A stretch of 64,000 nt of DNA from Chlorocebus sabaeus (GCF_047675955.1 NC_132904.1:67001-131000); one strand, 5' to 3'. Positions 1 through 29,268 are shown, numbered from the stretch's first letter. Numbers and translations: made by a program. Notes: generated by a model from the sequence alone, not told the origin.

Positions 1-737
1 TACTAGTTTCATCTCACTTTTTTGATGTAGAAGCAAACGTAAGACTTAAAGTAACTTACTATAGGTCACTGCTAATAAGTGGCAGAAGGGATTCAAACAC
101 TAACATTCTGGCTTTTTCTAAAATTCTGGCATAAAGTACTATCTTAAAACATGCCTGAGTGTCTTAGTTCATAGGCTTCTTTTTAGTACTCTACTTTTAG
201 AAAACTGTTATTAGATACAAAGTTCAAATCCAGTTAGAGGGTGGAGTAAGGTGTGAGGAAGATTACTATCCGTGGGAATCTGAGATAACTTCCATCACTC
301 CCCTTCTTTAAGCCACACTGACCGCTTGCCCAGACACTTCTGTCTGGGTAGTGTGGAAGAAAAGGCACCTTTTGTACTTCGGTTGAGGGTAGGTGGGTTG
401 GAGGGAGAGTTCTGTATAGTGTCATGCTGCCTCTGTAATAGAGGACTTTTAGAATTTTTTCAACAGTTTAAAAAAACGCAGTTTCTTTCCTAGCCTTCCC
501 CGGATCCCCTGACACATTCCCACAAATCCTCCTCTTTGAAGTTTTTCCTGACATCTTACTCTCATTCTGAATGAATCAGAGATTCACACCAGCATTGTAG
601 CTGATAGCTTATAATTGCAGCTTGAGTCATTTCTCCGGAATGCATTACTTTTATATGCTCACAACAGAGCTTACCACCTTACTACCCCACCACCTGGGCT
701 TGTAAGATTTTCTTGTGGTTTATAGCCATCAATTTGA

Positions 738-1147
<410 letters not shown>

Positions 1148-1579
1148 TGAGACCTGTCTTAATACTTGTTCCCTGAGGTTCTAAATCATCAGGATAGATG
1201 ATTCCTAATTGTTTATCTCTATCCTTTGGCTTCTTATCTTTAAATCACTTTTCTACACATGGCAAAATATGGCCGCAACCTCACGGCAAGGTGATGTTTG
1301 TTTAAGTTGGCAGATCTGAGTTTACTTTTCCCATGGACAGAATAAACCTTTAAAAATTGTTGGGATCCAGTCGGCATAAGTGTAAATGGATGGTATTTAT
1401 GAATTTTTAGTATTTGTGAATTTGTAGTCACCAGAAGTAATTTTGACTTTCTGGACTTAGTGGGCTTCTTTTTTAAGGTACTTTTTTAGATCAATAGATG
1501 TCAGGAAAGTTCAAACATTTCCCTCTAATAAGGAAAATATCTTTGAAATAGTCTCTTGTAGCAAAAATGCCATTTTAAA

Positions 1580-2188
<609 letters not shown>

Positions 2189-2289
2189 CAAAATGCCATT
2201 TTATTTAGTTGGCTGTTTCTTGTGTGCTTGATTCAAATATGTAATTGCTACAGGGGTGTTTTCATCCTTCTACCTTCATATCCCAGAGG

Positions 2290-3060
2290 AACTGCAGGCT
2301 CTCCTAATCCAAAGTTAAGGTCATTTGGAGGTTCCCTCTCCTACTGTGCCCACACTAGGCACTCTTTTGGCCCAGTTACCCAGGCCATAAGCTCAGGGGT
2401 TATTGTCAGCTCTCCTTCTCTGTGACCAGCCCACATCTGAGTGAGTCTGGTTCAAGTTACCCCTAAATCTCTCTCAGAGCATTCATCCATCCTCATTACT
2501 GTTGCTCCTTCACGCTCCTGTCTTGGCCACTACTAGCCTCTGACTGTTCTCTCTGTCTCTTTCACCTGCTGTCCTCTCTGCCCCAGGCATGTTTCTAAAA
2601 TAGAAGTGATCATGTGGGTCCTCTGGTTCAGCCTTGCACTCTGGACAGAGACCAATCTTCAGTGCTTCCTAGTCTGTGTCCCTCAGAACTACTCCTGAAA
2701 CATAATGTATTTTTTTATTCAGTGCTTTTGCACATGTTTGTTACTGTCTGGAATGTTCTTCTCTCAGCTTCTTCCTCTCCCACACCACGTGGCCACCTCT
2801 CTAACTGTGCTCATTTTCCTGAAACTCAGTATTGCCACTTCTGCAGTAACCATCTTTGAAGCTTCTCCCTTTGGCTGATGTACTTCTGTGCTTTTTCTTT
2901 CTTTCTTTTTGCACTTAAACTCACTGTATTGTCATTTATTAGTTTAAAGACTGTCTTCAGTAGACCAGGAGCTCCTTGAAGACCCATCATTGTCTTACAC
3001 GTTCTGTGCTGTACTACCTAGCATGGAGTCTGAGGAAGTGCTCAAGTGTGCCGAGTGGCT
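2290..3060 (-). mobile_element. L2-like LINE fragment
   Basis: Features typical of the L2 3' part: 'gttactgtctggaatgttct', 'accaggagctccttgaagac', and a closing segment on commonness and age-type text. Diverged; limits approximate. Confidence 0.5.
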
Positions 3061-3595
3061 AAGAAATTTCAAAATGGCGCACAATTAGCTTTAACCTTCT
3101 AAAATCTGAAGGAACTCCATTCCGTTTGATTAGCGAGCATTTCTTTTTTGTTTCAAATTTTATTTCATTAATAGGTGAACAAAATGTGTATTTCAAATCT
3201 AATTGAAATTTATCTGAAATATGTTTACGCAGAAGATAGATATAAGATTTCAAGTAACTTATTGTACAAGCCATTGTCCGTTTTAAAATATTTTCTTCCA
3301 AAAAAAATGCATTGAAAGTCAAAAAACTTCTTTTATACTCCATAAAAGTGAGATGCAAACTTCTGATATAAGGTTATTTCACTGTCAACTCTTATAAAGA
3401 TGGGAGGCACAAGGGTTCACAGTTCAGGTGAATAATGCAAACGAAACGCTTCTGTTTTCCTTTGATACAAATTAAAAGCCTCCATTCAGGTCTCTTAATG
3501 GAGGCTACTGCGTACTTCAGGTATCTTAATGGAGGCTTCTGCATACCAAGTAGTACCACATACTTGGTGCTGATACTACATTATGTCTTTTTCTT

Positions 3596-3873
<278 letters not shown>

Positions 3874-4714
3874 GTTATGTCTTTTTCTTTCCTTTCCCTT
3901 TTTTACTTCCCTCTCCTTGTTGAAGACTTTGGTCATTGCCTCCTGTTTTTCCTGTTTTTTTGTGTCCTTGTTTTTAGTTGAGGTATCATTTATGCTGCAC
4001 ACAACATTACTGACTTCATGTGATGGGAAATGTACAAGACAGAGGCTACCATCTCGCGTTTGAGCTGGGCCCAGACTCTGCCTTTATATTAGACATCACG
4101 ATTCCATTCTCTGGAGTACATTTTATTTTTCTCAAGAAATGCATTAAGTCCAACTGCTGAACATAGGTCTTGAACCTCTAGCTGTAGGATTTTCAACAGA
4201 CTTACTTAGGGGGTTTCACCTTCCTTCCACAATGGTCTTCTTATTACTTCAACAAACAGGATAGATACAAATAAACCTGTCCTGGTCGGCTGGAGACCAC
4301 ACAGCGGCACAAGCCGTCTTCACAAGCATCCAAATACCAACAGCCCAGAAGCCACGGGGAGAAAACTGGGGGAGCATTTCAATCTGATGTCTATTTAACT
4401 TACAATACCTGGAAGAAAGAATATAGGAATTTGTCTGGAGGTTCTTATCGGTCTGTACCCTAATTCCCAAAGCTAGAAGAAACCTAATGTTCATTAATAA
4501 TCTGTTGATCATTTACGTGAATGTAAATAAGCCCTAATATGGTCTCCTGTCATTCTGCAAACATGCATTGCTTACTATGTGATGGGCATTGTGGTTTGCA
4601 CACTCCCAACTTGATAGCATTGATGCAGCTTCTGTACCAAAAATAGTATCTGGGGTCTTCATTTTGCAGAATACAAGACATCCTGTAATTTCTCTCCATG
4701 TTTTGGTTTCACAG

Positions 4715-14795
<10,081 letters not shown>

Positions 14796-15152
14796 GGCCC
14801 CTGGTTCCCTGTCGTGCTCCTTTGACCACCTGAGAGAGGCGTTTGCAGCCGATGAAGCTGGCTGCTCAGACGGTCGACACTGAATGTGGGTAGGGGTTGG
14901 GATCCTGTCTGAAGTACAGACTGTTCTTGCTCTAAAAATAGGACTGTCCCTGATGGGATCCAGGCCACAGGGAGAAGGCTTCTTTGTGGGTCTCTCCTGC
15001 AGTGGGTGGGGGTCTCTGGGTCTTAGGTGATAAGGGAGAGAGAGAACGCATGAGGCAGGAAGTCCCCTAAAGTCCGTGTACTCCAAGGTTGATCTCCATC
15101 CCCATCCACCTGTACGCACATCTTTTCCATTGTGGTTTGAGAATGTTCCTAT

Positions 15153-15158
15153 AATAAA
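15153..15158 (+). terminator. PSMD13: PSMD13 poly(A) signal AATAAA
   Basis: Canonical AATAAA 358 nt after the PSMD13 stop codon, followed by a T/G-rich stretch (15,165-15,190) suitable as downstream element. The last PSMD13 exon would then run from 14,700 to about 15,175. Confidence 0.85.
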
Positions 15159-15614
15159 CACCTCTGCTTTGTTCTTCTCGTGGCTCTGTTTTCTTGGGCT
15201 TAGCTTCCAGGCCAAGCCTCTGCCTGGAGGTTAAAAAGCATAAGTTGGAACGTTGGGAAGACGTGGTGGGGGTAGCCTTGGCCCTTCTCCTCCCTGCACG
15301 TACAGTAGACTGGGGCAGAACCCAGCACCAAGGGCTACCGAGGAAGCTGGTTCTATCCTTATTGTTAGTCAAGAGAGACCCAGGGGTATCCACTCCCTTC
15401 TCCAGCCCTCTCAGGTACCTGCCCCGACCCAGGCAGGCATCCATCTGCATCCTTGTCATCACTCATCATTCAAATAGCCACCAGCGTCTGTGACCCAGTG
15501 TGCCCCAATGCTGACATGAGCCATCTCTGGGACTGGGCGTGTAAAGGAAACCACCTTGAGGTTCCTCGTCTGGGAGTGGAGGTGCACGTACACAGAGAAT
15601 CACAAAGTGAACGT

Positions 15615-17123
15615 TAGGTGTAAAGACGGTTTAATGCGGTCTTTCAGTCCTGTGCCTGCAGTGACAGCATGGAGCTCTCGCAGCTCTCCAGGCGGGTGAG
15701 ATCCAGCCTCCAGGAACCAGGAAGCTGGTGAATATGGGTGAGAGCCCCACAGCCTGCTCCTGATGGAGGAAAGTACCCACAAGCCCACTAAGCTGGTAGG
15801 GGAGTCAGGCCTGGGCCAATAAGAGAGGTTGCCTGCCTGCCCTCTGTCCCTCAGGTCCCACAGTTTGGGATTTGGGAGACAGACTGCCCCAGCCCCCCTC
15901 CCCTAGCCATGTTATCGCCATCTGCCTTCAAACCTCTGTGTAGTTGTGAGCAGTGAGTTACCACTGTCGTCAACACGTCTGGCAGCCTCTGGCCCTCGTC
16001 CGGGAGGACGACCTCAGAGACCAGCAGCCTTGGGTTTCCATCTCTGGAGCGGGCCGCCTGCTGCAGCCCCATCGGTCTGTCCAAGAGCCTGCCTGGCTGC
16101 GTGTGCCTTCTAGCAAGGCCACAGTTCACGCTGGGCAGACCAGTCTCAGACATGTGCACGCTCCTGGTTACCTGTGGCTGTGCATGTCAGAGTGTGTACG
16201 GAACAGCAGAAACAACCATTTTAAGTCGCAGGCAAACAGGCATAGGACCCTTTCTCTCAATGGCAGTCCTGTTCAGAGGGCTGAGAAGAGGTCAGATTCC
16301 CCGTGCTCTGCGTGTGCAAAAGGAGACCCCATCTGGAGCCCTGTGTTCTCCAGTGGCCAGGTTCTGAGGCACCAGTCAAATTTCACCCTCAGTTTCCTCC
16401 CGAATCAGCCTGGGTCCAGTCCTTCCCCATTTCCTGAAGCCGAATCAGATGCCAGGTTGGAGACCAGTTCTTACTTTTGACTTTAGCCCCAGAGGTTTAA
16501 GAGCAAATCTGGCCTAGAATGAGGACCTTAGTCTAGGTTCAGGTCTTAGCTGTATGACCTTGGGCAAATGACTTTCTTGACCTTGGTTTATTTCTGCTGA
16601 AAACAGAGACATTCGTACTCCAAGAGTGGAAATGGTTAACTTAGGTTTTAGTTTTCACCTGTGCTCTCATCTGACCCTCAAAGCAGCCCTCCTCTTCCTG
16701 TTTAAGGGGATGAAGTTGATGGATCCACCAAGCCTCCGAGCTCAGCCTAGCACCCATCTCTGGCCAGGTGAGCAGAGCCTCAGAACTGGGAGCCCCTCCC
16801 TGCTGTTGACTCTGCTGCCCATTCAGAAGCCTGGTCTGCAGGTGATGGCTGCAGAGACCCCTTTCCTGGCGTTCAGACACTGTCATAGTCATGGCTGAGA
16901 CCCAGGGCCATGGTCACCTCTCCCTTTTTCCATCCTGGACTTCTGTGTCACCCCAAAACCCAGGGAATGGGCTGAGTTCTCGACTGCTTGCTGCTACCTT
17001 GGAGGTCCCTTACCGTGGGAGAGGTGGGTGTTTTGGCCAGCTTGGAGAGATGTGGGCCTTCGGAACTGTCCAACGCCTCAGCGGGGCTTGGAGCAGCCTG
17101 AGGGCAGCGGGCAGCCTCAGAAT
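15615..17123 (-). pseudogene. COX8BP: COX8B pseudogene (cytochrome c oxidase subunit 8B), two exons with intron retained
   Basis: COX8B is the heart/muscle isoform of a small inner-membrane subunit of respiratory complex IV. Minus strand. Exon 1 (17,123 to 17,014) reads LRLPAALRLLQAPLRRWTVPKAHIS, matching the COX8B presequence and mature start. Exon 2 (15,759 to about 15,615) reads EQAVGLSPIFTSFLVPGGW, then in another frame LTRLESCESS, matching the transmembrane part and tail. The donor GTAAGG and acceptor CAG are kept around a 1,254-nt intron, so it is a decayed gene, not a retrocopy. Lesions: start ATG is ATT (17,121-17,123), a one-base deletion after AHIS in exon 1, and a one-base deletion after the GGW motif in exon 2. 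A signal ATTAAA lies at 15,630-15,635. COX8B loss in catarrhines is known; the position between PSMD13 and NLRP6 agrees with mouse Cox8b. Confidence 0.9.
16505..16625 (+). mobile_element. MIR SINE fragment
   Basis: Contains the MIR core 'tagctgtatgaccttgggca' followed by 'gactttcttgacc'. It lies in the intron of the COX8B relic. Confidence 0.65.
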
Positions 17124-17426
17124 GGTTCTGGGGTCAAGGTCCTTCCTGAGTCCCAGCTGGGTTTCCCTGGCGTGTCCTCTCGGCATATCCTCTGCTTGCT
17201 TGGGTGTTGGGGCTTTTTGTAGCTGAAGGGGGAGCTGCAGCCGTCCCCTCCTGTTACAGGGCTTGGCAGAAAGGACGCCTGCTTGGAACTGGGAGAGAAC
17301 CAGCCTCAGACCAGCAGCCCCAGCCTGGCACTTCCTGATGTGACTTCAAGTAAAGCAGTCGCAGTGTGGGGAGCTGTGACCCCTCTGGAAGGGGCTTTCA
17401 TTTCTTTGTGAAAAATGTGAAAAATG

Positions 17427-17692
<266 letters not shown>

Positions 17693-17745
17693 AAACTGTG
17701 AAAAATGACCTCCACAAAGGAGCAGGGCCAGGAAGTCAGATTTGA

Positions 17746-18137
<392 letters not shown>

Positions 18138-18616
18138 CTAGTTTCAGATTCTCAAAGTTTGGGATTCCTGGGTGAGCTGCTGAACGTTCTTGAGTGATGC
18201 GTTACCACAGAGTGACCCAGAGCTGGGAGCTCAGCTGCACTCAGCTCACCTCATGATGTCTGAGGAGGCAGCCTCTGTTCCTCTGAGAATGCCGGGCTAC
18301 CTGGTGGGAAGGAGTTCAGCAGTGTCTGAGTGCTGGCTGTGGGCAGGGGGTTCTGTCTGACCCCAGGTTCCTTCCCTTGGGGCCCACAGGTAGGTCAAGG
18401 CGCCCAGGGACAGATGTGCTGGGTTAGTTGGGCTCTGGCCCAGTCTCCCTGCCTCTTCTGCAGATAATGAGTGGTTCATTCCTTCCCGCAGCAAACACTT
18501 ACTAATAAAATTGTTTTCCTGCTCTCTGGGAGACAGTTTCACCCACACCTTCCCTCAGTGCAAACTCCCACCCCCACCCCCTGGGAGAGGGTACAGGGCA
18601 CAGGGCACAGGCTGCT

Positions 18617-19281
<665 letters not shown>

Positions 19282-19297
19282 GAAAAGGCCGTATGTT

Positions 19298-19638
<341 letters not shown>

Positions 19639-19989
19639 CTATGCAGAGCTATTCTGTAAGAGCTGGCAAGCTTCCATGACCCTATTAACTATAGTCTGAA
19701 GTCTTGCATCACAATGAATAGCTGCTTTTTTTTTTCTTTTAGGACATGGCTTTCCTTGGAGAATACATTCAAATCCATTTTCTAGGTGGTGCTGCTTTTT
19801 AAAAATTTCTGTGATTCCTGTGATTGTGATTTTTGGAATTTTAAAAATTAGAGATTTTACACTTTAGGGGTTTTGATCTTTCAGGATTTCAAGACTCAGG
19901 AGTGTGTCTTTCAGGATTATAATCCAAACACATCCTAGACACAGCGCACTCCCACCCGTCACTGGTGCCTTTGTCTGGACAGCCTTTCC

Positions 19990-20185
19990 CTCATGTTTTT
20001 ACTTGTTTCTTTCGATCATTCAGGCTTTGCTCAAATGACATCTCCTCAGATATATCTTGTTTACTGTCTGCTTTTGAAGCTGGAATATAAGTCCCGTGAG
20101 GGCAGAGACTCTGTTGTGTTCACCACCAAATCTTTGGAGCCTGGAGCAGTGTCTGGTTTAGCAGATTTTTCAGTCAATGTTGCAT
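19990..20185 (-). mobile_element. L2-like 3' end
   Basis: Contains 'aagtcccgtgagggcagaga' and 'ggagcctggagcagtgtctg', typical of antisense-to-consensus L2 3' ends, and runs straight into the tetranucleotide array. Confidence 0.5.
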
Positions 20186-20925
20186 GGATGGATGGACAGA
20201 TGGGCATATGGATATATGGATGGGTGGATGGATGAATGGATGGGTAGATGGGTGAGTGGATGGACGACAGATGAGTGGATGGATGATGGATGCATGGATG
20301 GATGGATGAATGCACAGATAGTTAGGTGGGCAGATGGATGAGTGTATGGATAGGTAGATGGATGAATGGATGGGTGGATGGGTGAATGGATGGGTGGATG
20401 GGTGAGTGGATGGACAGACAGATGAGTGAGTGGATGGATGATGGATGCATGGAAGGATGGATGAATGGATGGATGGATGGATGGATGGATGGACAGATAG
20501 GTGGATGGATGGATGAGTGTATGGATAGGTGGGTGGATGAATGGATGGGTGGATGGGTGAGTGGATGGACGGACAGATGAGTGAGTGGATGGATGGATGG
20601 ATGGATGAATGAATGTACAGATAGTTAGGTGGGCTGATGGATGAGTGTATGGATAGGTGGATGGATAGATGCATGGAGGATGGATGGATGGATGGATGGG
20701 CGGGTGGGTGGGAGGAGTGGATGGGTGCATGGATGCAGGGATGAGTGGATGGATGTGTGGATGGACGGATGGATAGATGAGTGGATAAGTGGATGTATAG
20801 ATGCATGGATGAATGGATGGATGGATGGACACATGGGTGGGTGAGTGGATGGATGAGTGGATGGGTGGATGGATGGATGAGTGGGTGGATGGGTGGACAG
20901 ATGGGTGGGTGGGTGAATGGATCAT
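20183..20925 (+). repeat. (GGAT)n / TGGA tetranucleotide array
   Basis: About 740 bp of GGAT with interspersed GGGT, GAGT, GAAT, GACA and GATA variants. The long His/Pro/Ser/Ile-rich minus-strand frames here are repeat artefacts. Confidence 0.97.
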
Positions 20926-22384
20926 TGGAGGAGTTGTTATAAGGATGGATGGAGTTTCCATTATATGCTGGGAACTGGGCTAGATTTGGAGGATACAAAG
21001 CCAAGTCAGACATGAGAGACAACTGTGGGGATTACACTTCTCCATCAGAATGACCCACAGTATTGTCATTGACCATGATAAAGGCCACAGCTGAGTCCAA
21101 GCCCAGGAGCCAGTAGAAGTAGTAGGACATCTGACCCCACCTAGGCCCCCAGATGTATCCATGGTCATTGTCTGTACCTCCGGGCTTGGCTGTGGTCATC
21201 ACCCTCACTATAGACAATCACGCCCCTATCCATTTGTTTTGAAATGGTAAATTGGTGATATGAGCAAATGTCACTAGGACTTTACTTTTGTTCTTCCCCA
21301 GAAACCACATTTGTCCTGAATGTGAGACTACTTTCTAGGCTTTCCACCCCACCGTCCAGGTCCCTGGCCAGTCTTCATCTGACTTGGTTTCTCAAGCAGG
21401 AGCCAAGTCCTGTGAGGCCAGAGGAAGGAGGGTGTCCTGAATGTTATCTTCAGCAGTGCTGGGCTCCCGATACCAGCCTCAGGCCGTGGGGGGCTCTGCC
21501 CCTCCTCTGTAATAATCCCTTCCGCCTGAACCTTTAATTATAGCTTTGGGGTCCAGTTCTGGATAAGGCTGTGGACCTGAGGGCTTGTTCAAAGGATCAC
21601 TCTCCCAGCCTATGGTGCTTTGTCTTTTACAGATAAGAACTAGCTGCACCACCACCCGGGCTTGCCCCTGAGGGAGGCCTCCACCTCTGCCCTTTTTGGG
21701 CGTAATTGGAGCGGGGGCTGCAGGTGGTGTGTGTGGGTGGGCAGTGGAGACGCCCACTGTGCTGCAGGACATTAGGCTTCCAAACAAGCCCCCGCCAGCC
21801 CAGCCTTGGGTGGGTGATGCCCCTGATGAAGGCCGAGAGGAGGGAGCTGGCAGGGGTGGGAGCAGCGATGCCAGGAGGAGACACTGCCCTCCAGGGGGAG
21901 ATTTTGCAGGCCTCCCTGAAGCCCAGATGGCCACACCGGCCACGGCCTTCAACCTCTTCCCATCTGCCCCCTCACCGGTCTTCTGACCTTTCTGACCTTT
22001 CCAAGCACAAACCTGTCCTCATTTCACACTCACACAGCTTCTTCCTGTGGGGCCCCACCTGCAGCAGTGAGCTTTGGTCTTTATCCTAGCCTCGTTTTTA
22101 GTCCCCAGTTTGAGCCACTTGTTCAAACCAAACCCTGTGGTTAAAGATCCTGAGGCCCCCACCCACAGCAAGGCTGCCGAAATGGCCTCTCCTGTCATCA
22201 CCCTGAGGCCTAGACCCTCTTCCCCCCACCCCCAGGTCTGCCGTTTAATAGAAGGAAAATGATGTGACCCAGAGAGAAAGAGAAGGTGGCCAAGTGGGGA
22301 TGCAGGATGGATGGAGATTAAGGCCCCATGTAACAGCTGGGAAACTGAGACTTGGAGAGCATTCAGAGTTCCAGGCTCAGGGTC

Positions 22385-22543
22385 TTCCAGACCCATCCTG
22401 GCCCATCCCGGCCCATCCCGGCCCATCCCGGCCCAACCCGGCCCAACCCGGTCCATCCCGGCCCAACCTGGCCCATCCCGGCCCATCCCGGCCCATCCCG
22501 GCCCATCTCGGCTCATCCCGGCTCATCCTGGCCCATCCCGGAC
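22385..22543 (+). repeat. 10-bp tandem repeat (GGCCCATCCC)
   Basis: About 16 units of a decamer with variants GGCCCAACCC, GGCTCATCCC and GGTCCATCCC. Pro-rich frames across it are artefacts. Confidence 0.95.
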
Positions 22544-23110
22544 AGGGGCAGCATCAGAAGTTGTGCTCAAGGCTGTGGATGGACAAAAGTAGTCCTGTTA
22601 CCTGAATCTTCACCCTCACCCTCTTCAGCCACTCAGCACATACCTGTCAAGCTTGCCCTGGACATACCCCTAATGCCCCTGGAAGGCGGGAGGAAGACCA
22701 ACCGCCAGGCACACCCTCTCTCACAAAGCTGCAAGGCCACCTTGGCCTGTAGGACCACCTGGAAGGTCTGGTGGACACCTGTGGGCACATGGCACCACCC
22801 TGTGTCCAGACTTGGAAACGCAGAAGCTGCTGGAGGAGGCACAGACTGGGGCACAGCCCTCTTCCATGGGGCTCTTCGAATCAGAGGCCCAGAAACAGCA
22901 CACATGCGTGAAAACATTTACAGGCTCCTTTTTTATCGCATTAGAAATCTATTTCTTCACGTAAAATAGTGGTTCATAAAGTGTGGTTCCTGGACCAGCA
23001 GAATCAGCATCACCTGCCTTGTTGGAAACGAATCGGAAAGTGGGGTGGGCCTAGCAATCTGTTACAACAACCCCCCAGGTGATTCTGATACACAGCCAAG
23101 TTTGAGAACC

Positions 23111-23675
<565 letters not shown>

Positions 23676-23777
23676 CTACTGTCACCAATTCAAGGCAACA
23701 TTGCACTGGAGATGCAAGCCAGTGCAATAAGGCAAGAAAAAGAAATAAAAGTTGTAAGGATTAGAAAGAAGAAGAAT

Positions 23778-24152
<375 letters not shown>

Positions 24153-24296
24153 TCAAGAATCTAGGATAATCTATAGATAAGCTGTTAGAGTTAATAATGT
24201 ATTTGGCAGGGCCACCAATTATAATGCCAATATGCCAAAATTGGTTGTAATTCCATGTACCATCAATAAAAAATTAGACAATGAAAAAAAAAAAAG

Positions 24297-24911
<615 letters not shown>

Positions 24912-25308
24912 AAAAAATGATATTTTTAAAAGCATAAAAAATATCAAATGTAAGATGGGCATAATATTTACATAGAAAACTGTAAAACATTCTAGAGAGA
25001 TGTTTTTTCAATGCCTTAAATAATTGGTAATTATATTCATGAATTTTAAAATACATTACTTTGACAATTTTTATTCTCCTCGAATGGAGCTATAGGTTCA
25101 GTAAAATTCCAACCAAAATGCCAACAGGTTTTTCCATTAGTGGGAATTCAAAGGCTAATTCTATGATGAAAGCAGAAATGTGAAGGACAAGAATAACTAA
25201 GACAGCCATGAACATGAATTAGAATCAAGTTGGGGAACTGACATCCCAGACTTATTATCAAACTATGGTAATAAGCATAGATGGTGTGGTAATGGCACAA
25301 GTAGATGA

Positions 25309-25770
<462 letters not shown>

Positions 25771-26783
25771 TAGATTTTCTTAAAATTAATATATTCAGTC
25801 ATTGCTTATAAAATTTAACATAATGCCAGTGGGGGAAGCCCTCAGGCCTTTCCATTGCCTGTTTGAAAATTACTGGGGCCGGGTGCAGAAGCCAGGAGGA
25901 GGGGGAAGGAACTGGACAGGACATCGTGCCAGCCCGAGGGCAGAATGAACTTCAGAGAAGTTTGAGAGCAAAAGGTGCTTTGCTGCTGTTAGACCCTGAA
26001 ATTCCACGGACCCCTGGACAGTTTTGGGAGCCGGGAGGGTGAGGAGAGTGGATCAAGCATCGCAGGGTGGACCCTGGAGAGATGGGGCAGTGAACGGGTG
26101 TGAGGGACTGTGGGATCCTCTGGGGCGCCGGGGAGTCATTGTTTGCCCTGAGGGGAATCACCGCAGCCGGGACAAGGCTCGGGGAAAACACTTCCTTCTG
26201 CGGGGGCGCTGCTGAGCCTCGCCTGCTGGAGCTCGCACTGTGCAGTTCACCTTGTGTGCCCTCACCTGAGCTTGTGATGAGGACGCTGGAGGCTTGGCCG
26301 TTTGAAGTCCTCACCTGTCCCTCCTCGGGCTGGGGTGGTGGCTAGGAGGGGCTGCATGGCTCCTGCCCTGGGGTGGTCCCGGCCATCCCAGCTCCCTGGT
26401 AAACAGGCTTCTCAAACTAGGATACCTGGGCCTTGGGAGTTACCTGCAAACCCTGTTCCTCGCTCTAGTTCCCCACCTCCATCCCTCCTCTTGCCTCAGC
26501 CCCTTTCTCATCTCACACGCCACATCTGATCCACCCTTTTTATGCATATGCAGAATGTGGCTCCCTCCCTGATTCCCTTCCCCTCGGGAGAGCCTGAAGT
26601 CTCCCTCCCCTCACACCCTCCCCAGCTCCACAGCAGCTCTCCCAGCCACCCAGGCCTCCTGTGTCCTGACTGGGCCAGCTCCTGCCAGACCATGGCCCTG
26701 CCCTGCACCTGACTGTATCCCCATGGCCGACACACCCACTCGTGTCTTCTCTCCTCTCTCTGCTCTGCTCTGTCCTTCGCACT

Positions 26784-27089
26784 GTTTTTGTTTTTGTTGT
26801 TTTTGTTTTTGAGACAGAGTCTGGCTGTCACCCAAGCTGGAGTGCAGTGACGTGATCTCTGCTCACTGCAATCTCTGCCTTCCAGTTCAGACAATTTTCT
26901 TGCCTCAGCCTCCCAAGTAGCTGGGATTACAGGCGCCTGCCACCACGCCTGGCTAATTTTTGTATTTTTAGTAGAAACGGGGTTTCACCATGTTGGCCAG
27001 GCTGGTCTCTAAGTCCTGACCTCTAGTGATCCACCCACCTCAGCCTCCCAAACTGCTGGGATCACAGATGTGAGCCACTATGCTCTGCC
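26784..27089 (-). mobile_element. Alu, antisense
   Basis: T/G-rich tail complement then full Alu ending 'actatgctctgccc'. 'ccttcgcactgttt' and 'ccttggcactgttt' flank it. Confidence 0.93.
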
Positions 27090-27319
27090 CTTGGCACTGT
27101 TTAATCCATGTGTTGTTTATTTATCCTATTTATTTTCTGTCTCCCAACAAAGGCGTAGCTCCTTCTGGGCAGGGTATTTTCTTCATGCCCTCAGGTGCCA
27201 CCTACCACCCTAGGGCAGGAAATAGTGGTCAGCGCCAGCTGTGAGGAACATGATGTTGCGGCCAACACAGGAACCACTGACCACAGGGCAGGCACTATTT
27301 ACAAATTGTGGTAAAGGAT

Positions 27320-28631
<1,312 letters not shown>

Positions 28632-28714
28632 TTAGTTCTTAAATGTAGGCCTTTGGTATATTTCCAGTTGCTTTACGTGTAGGAGGAAGCCTGGCTCCAC
28701 CCAGGCCCGGCTCT

Positions 28715-28855
28715 AAGTGTTTTAATATCACCTCCTTTGAGCTCACAACCACCTTAGGGAGCAGGAACCGTCCATCCACCGACAGAGAAACTCACCTAGA
28801 GTGTGTCCAGGATCACAGAGTGACCAGTGAGTGGCAGAGCCAGGAGCTGGACCAG
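28715..28855 (+). mobile_element. MIR SINE fragment
   Basis: 'gagctcacaaccaccttagg', 'cgacagagaaactcacctag' and 'agtgagtggcagagccagga' match the MIR pattern. Confidence 0.65.
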
Positions 28856-29268
28856 CCGCCCACTCAACAGGGTGCACGGGACCCCAGACCCCCAGGCTTC
28901 ACCGCCTCTGGAGACCAATGCACGAGAGAGTGAACTTGGGGAGTACCTTAGGCAGGTGGTCAGAGGCCTCGGGAGAGGAGACATTTGAGCAGAGAAGGGA
29001 GGTGGTGTGGCAGTCGTGTGAACCTGCTGTGGGTGTGTGCACCAGAGCGGTGCTGGTGAGAGAGGAGGAACTACCCAGAAGGGCACACTGGGGAGGGAAA
29101 GCCAGCTGCTTTTCCCAGCAGGCAGCAGTGTGGCCCTTGGGGCAGGGGCTGGGGCCACTGTAGCCCAGGGGATGGGGGGCAGAGGGCCCCTGGGCCTGTA
29201 ATGAGGAGGAGGCAGGACCCAGGTCCTGGTGGGCTCCCCAAGTGCAGCAGAAAAGGCCCTGGTGCTTC

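Noticed and set aside
20183..20925. Possible CRISPR-like array
   Set aside because: Simple tetranucleotide repeat without unique spacers, in a vertebrate genome.
20170..21022. Minus-strand frames of 260-280 codons rich in His, Pro, Ser and Ile
   Set aside because: Pure translation of the GGAT array; no start context, no non-repeat sequence.
22264..22969. Pro-rich frames around the decamer array
   Set aside because: The 10-bp repeat is open in all frames; flanks show no homology or splice structure.
25870..25900. 'ggggccgggtgcag' as an Alu start
   Set aside because: Only a dozen bases match and the sequence then diverges completely.
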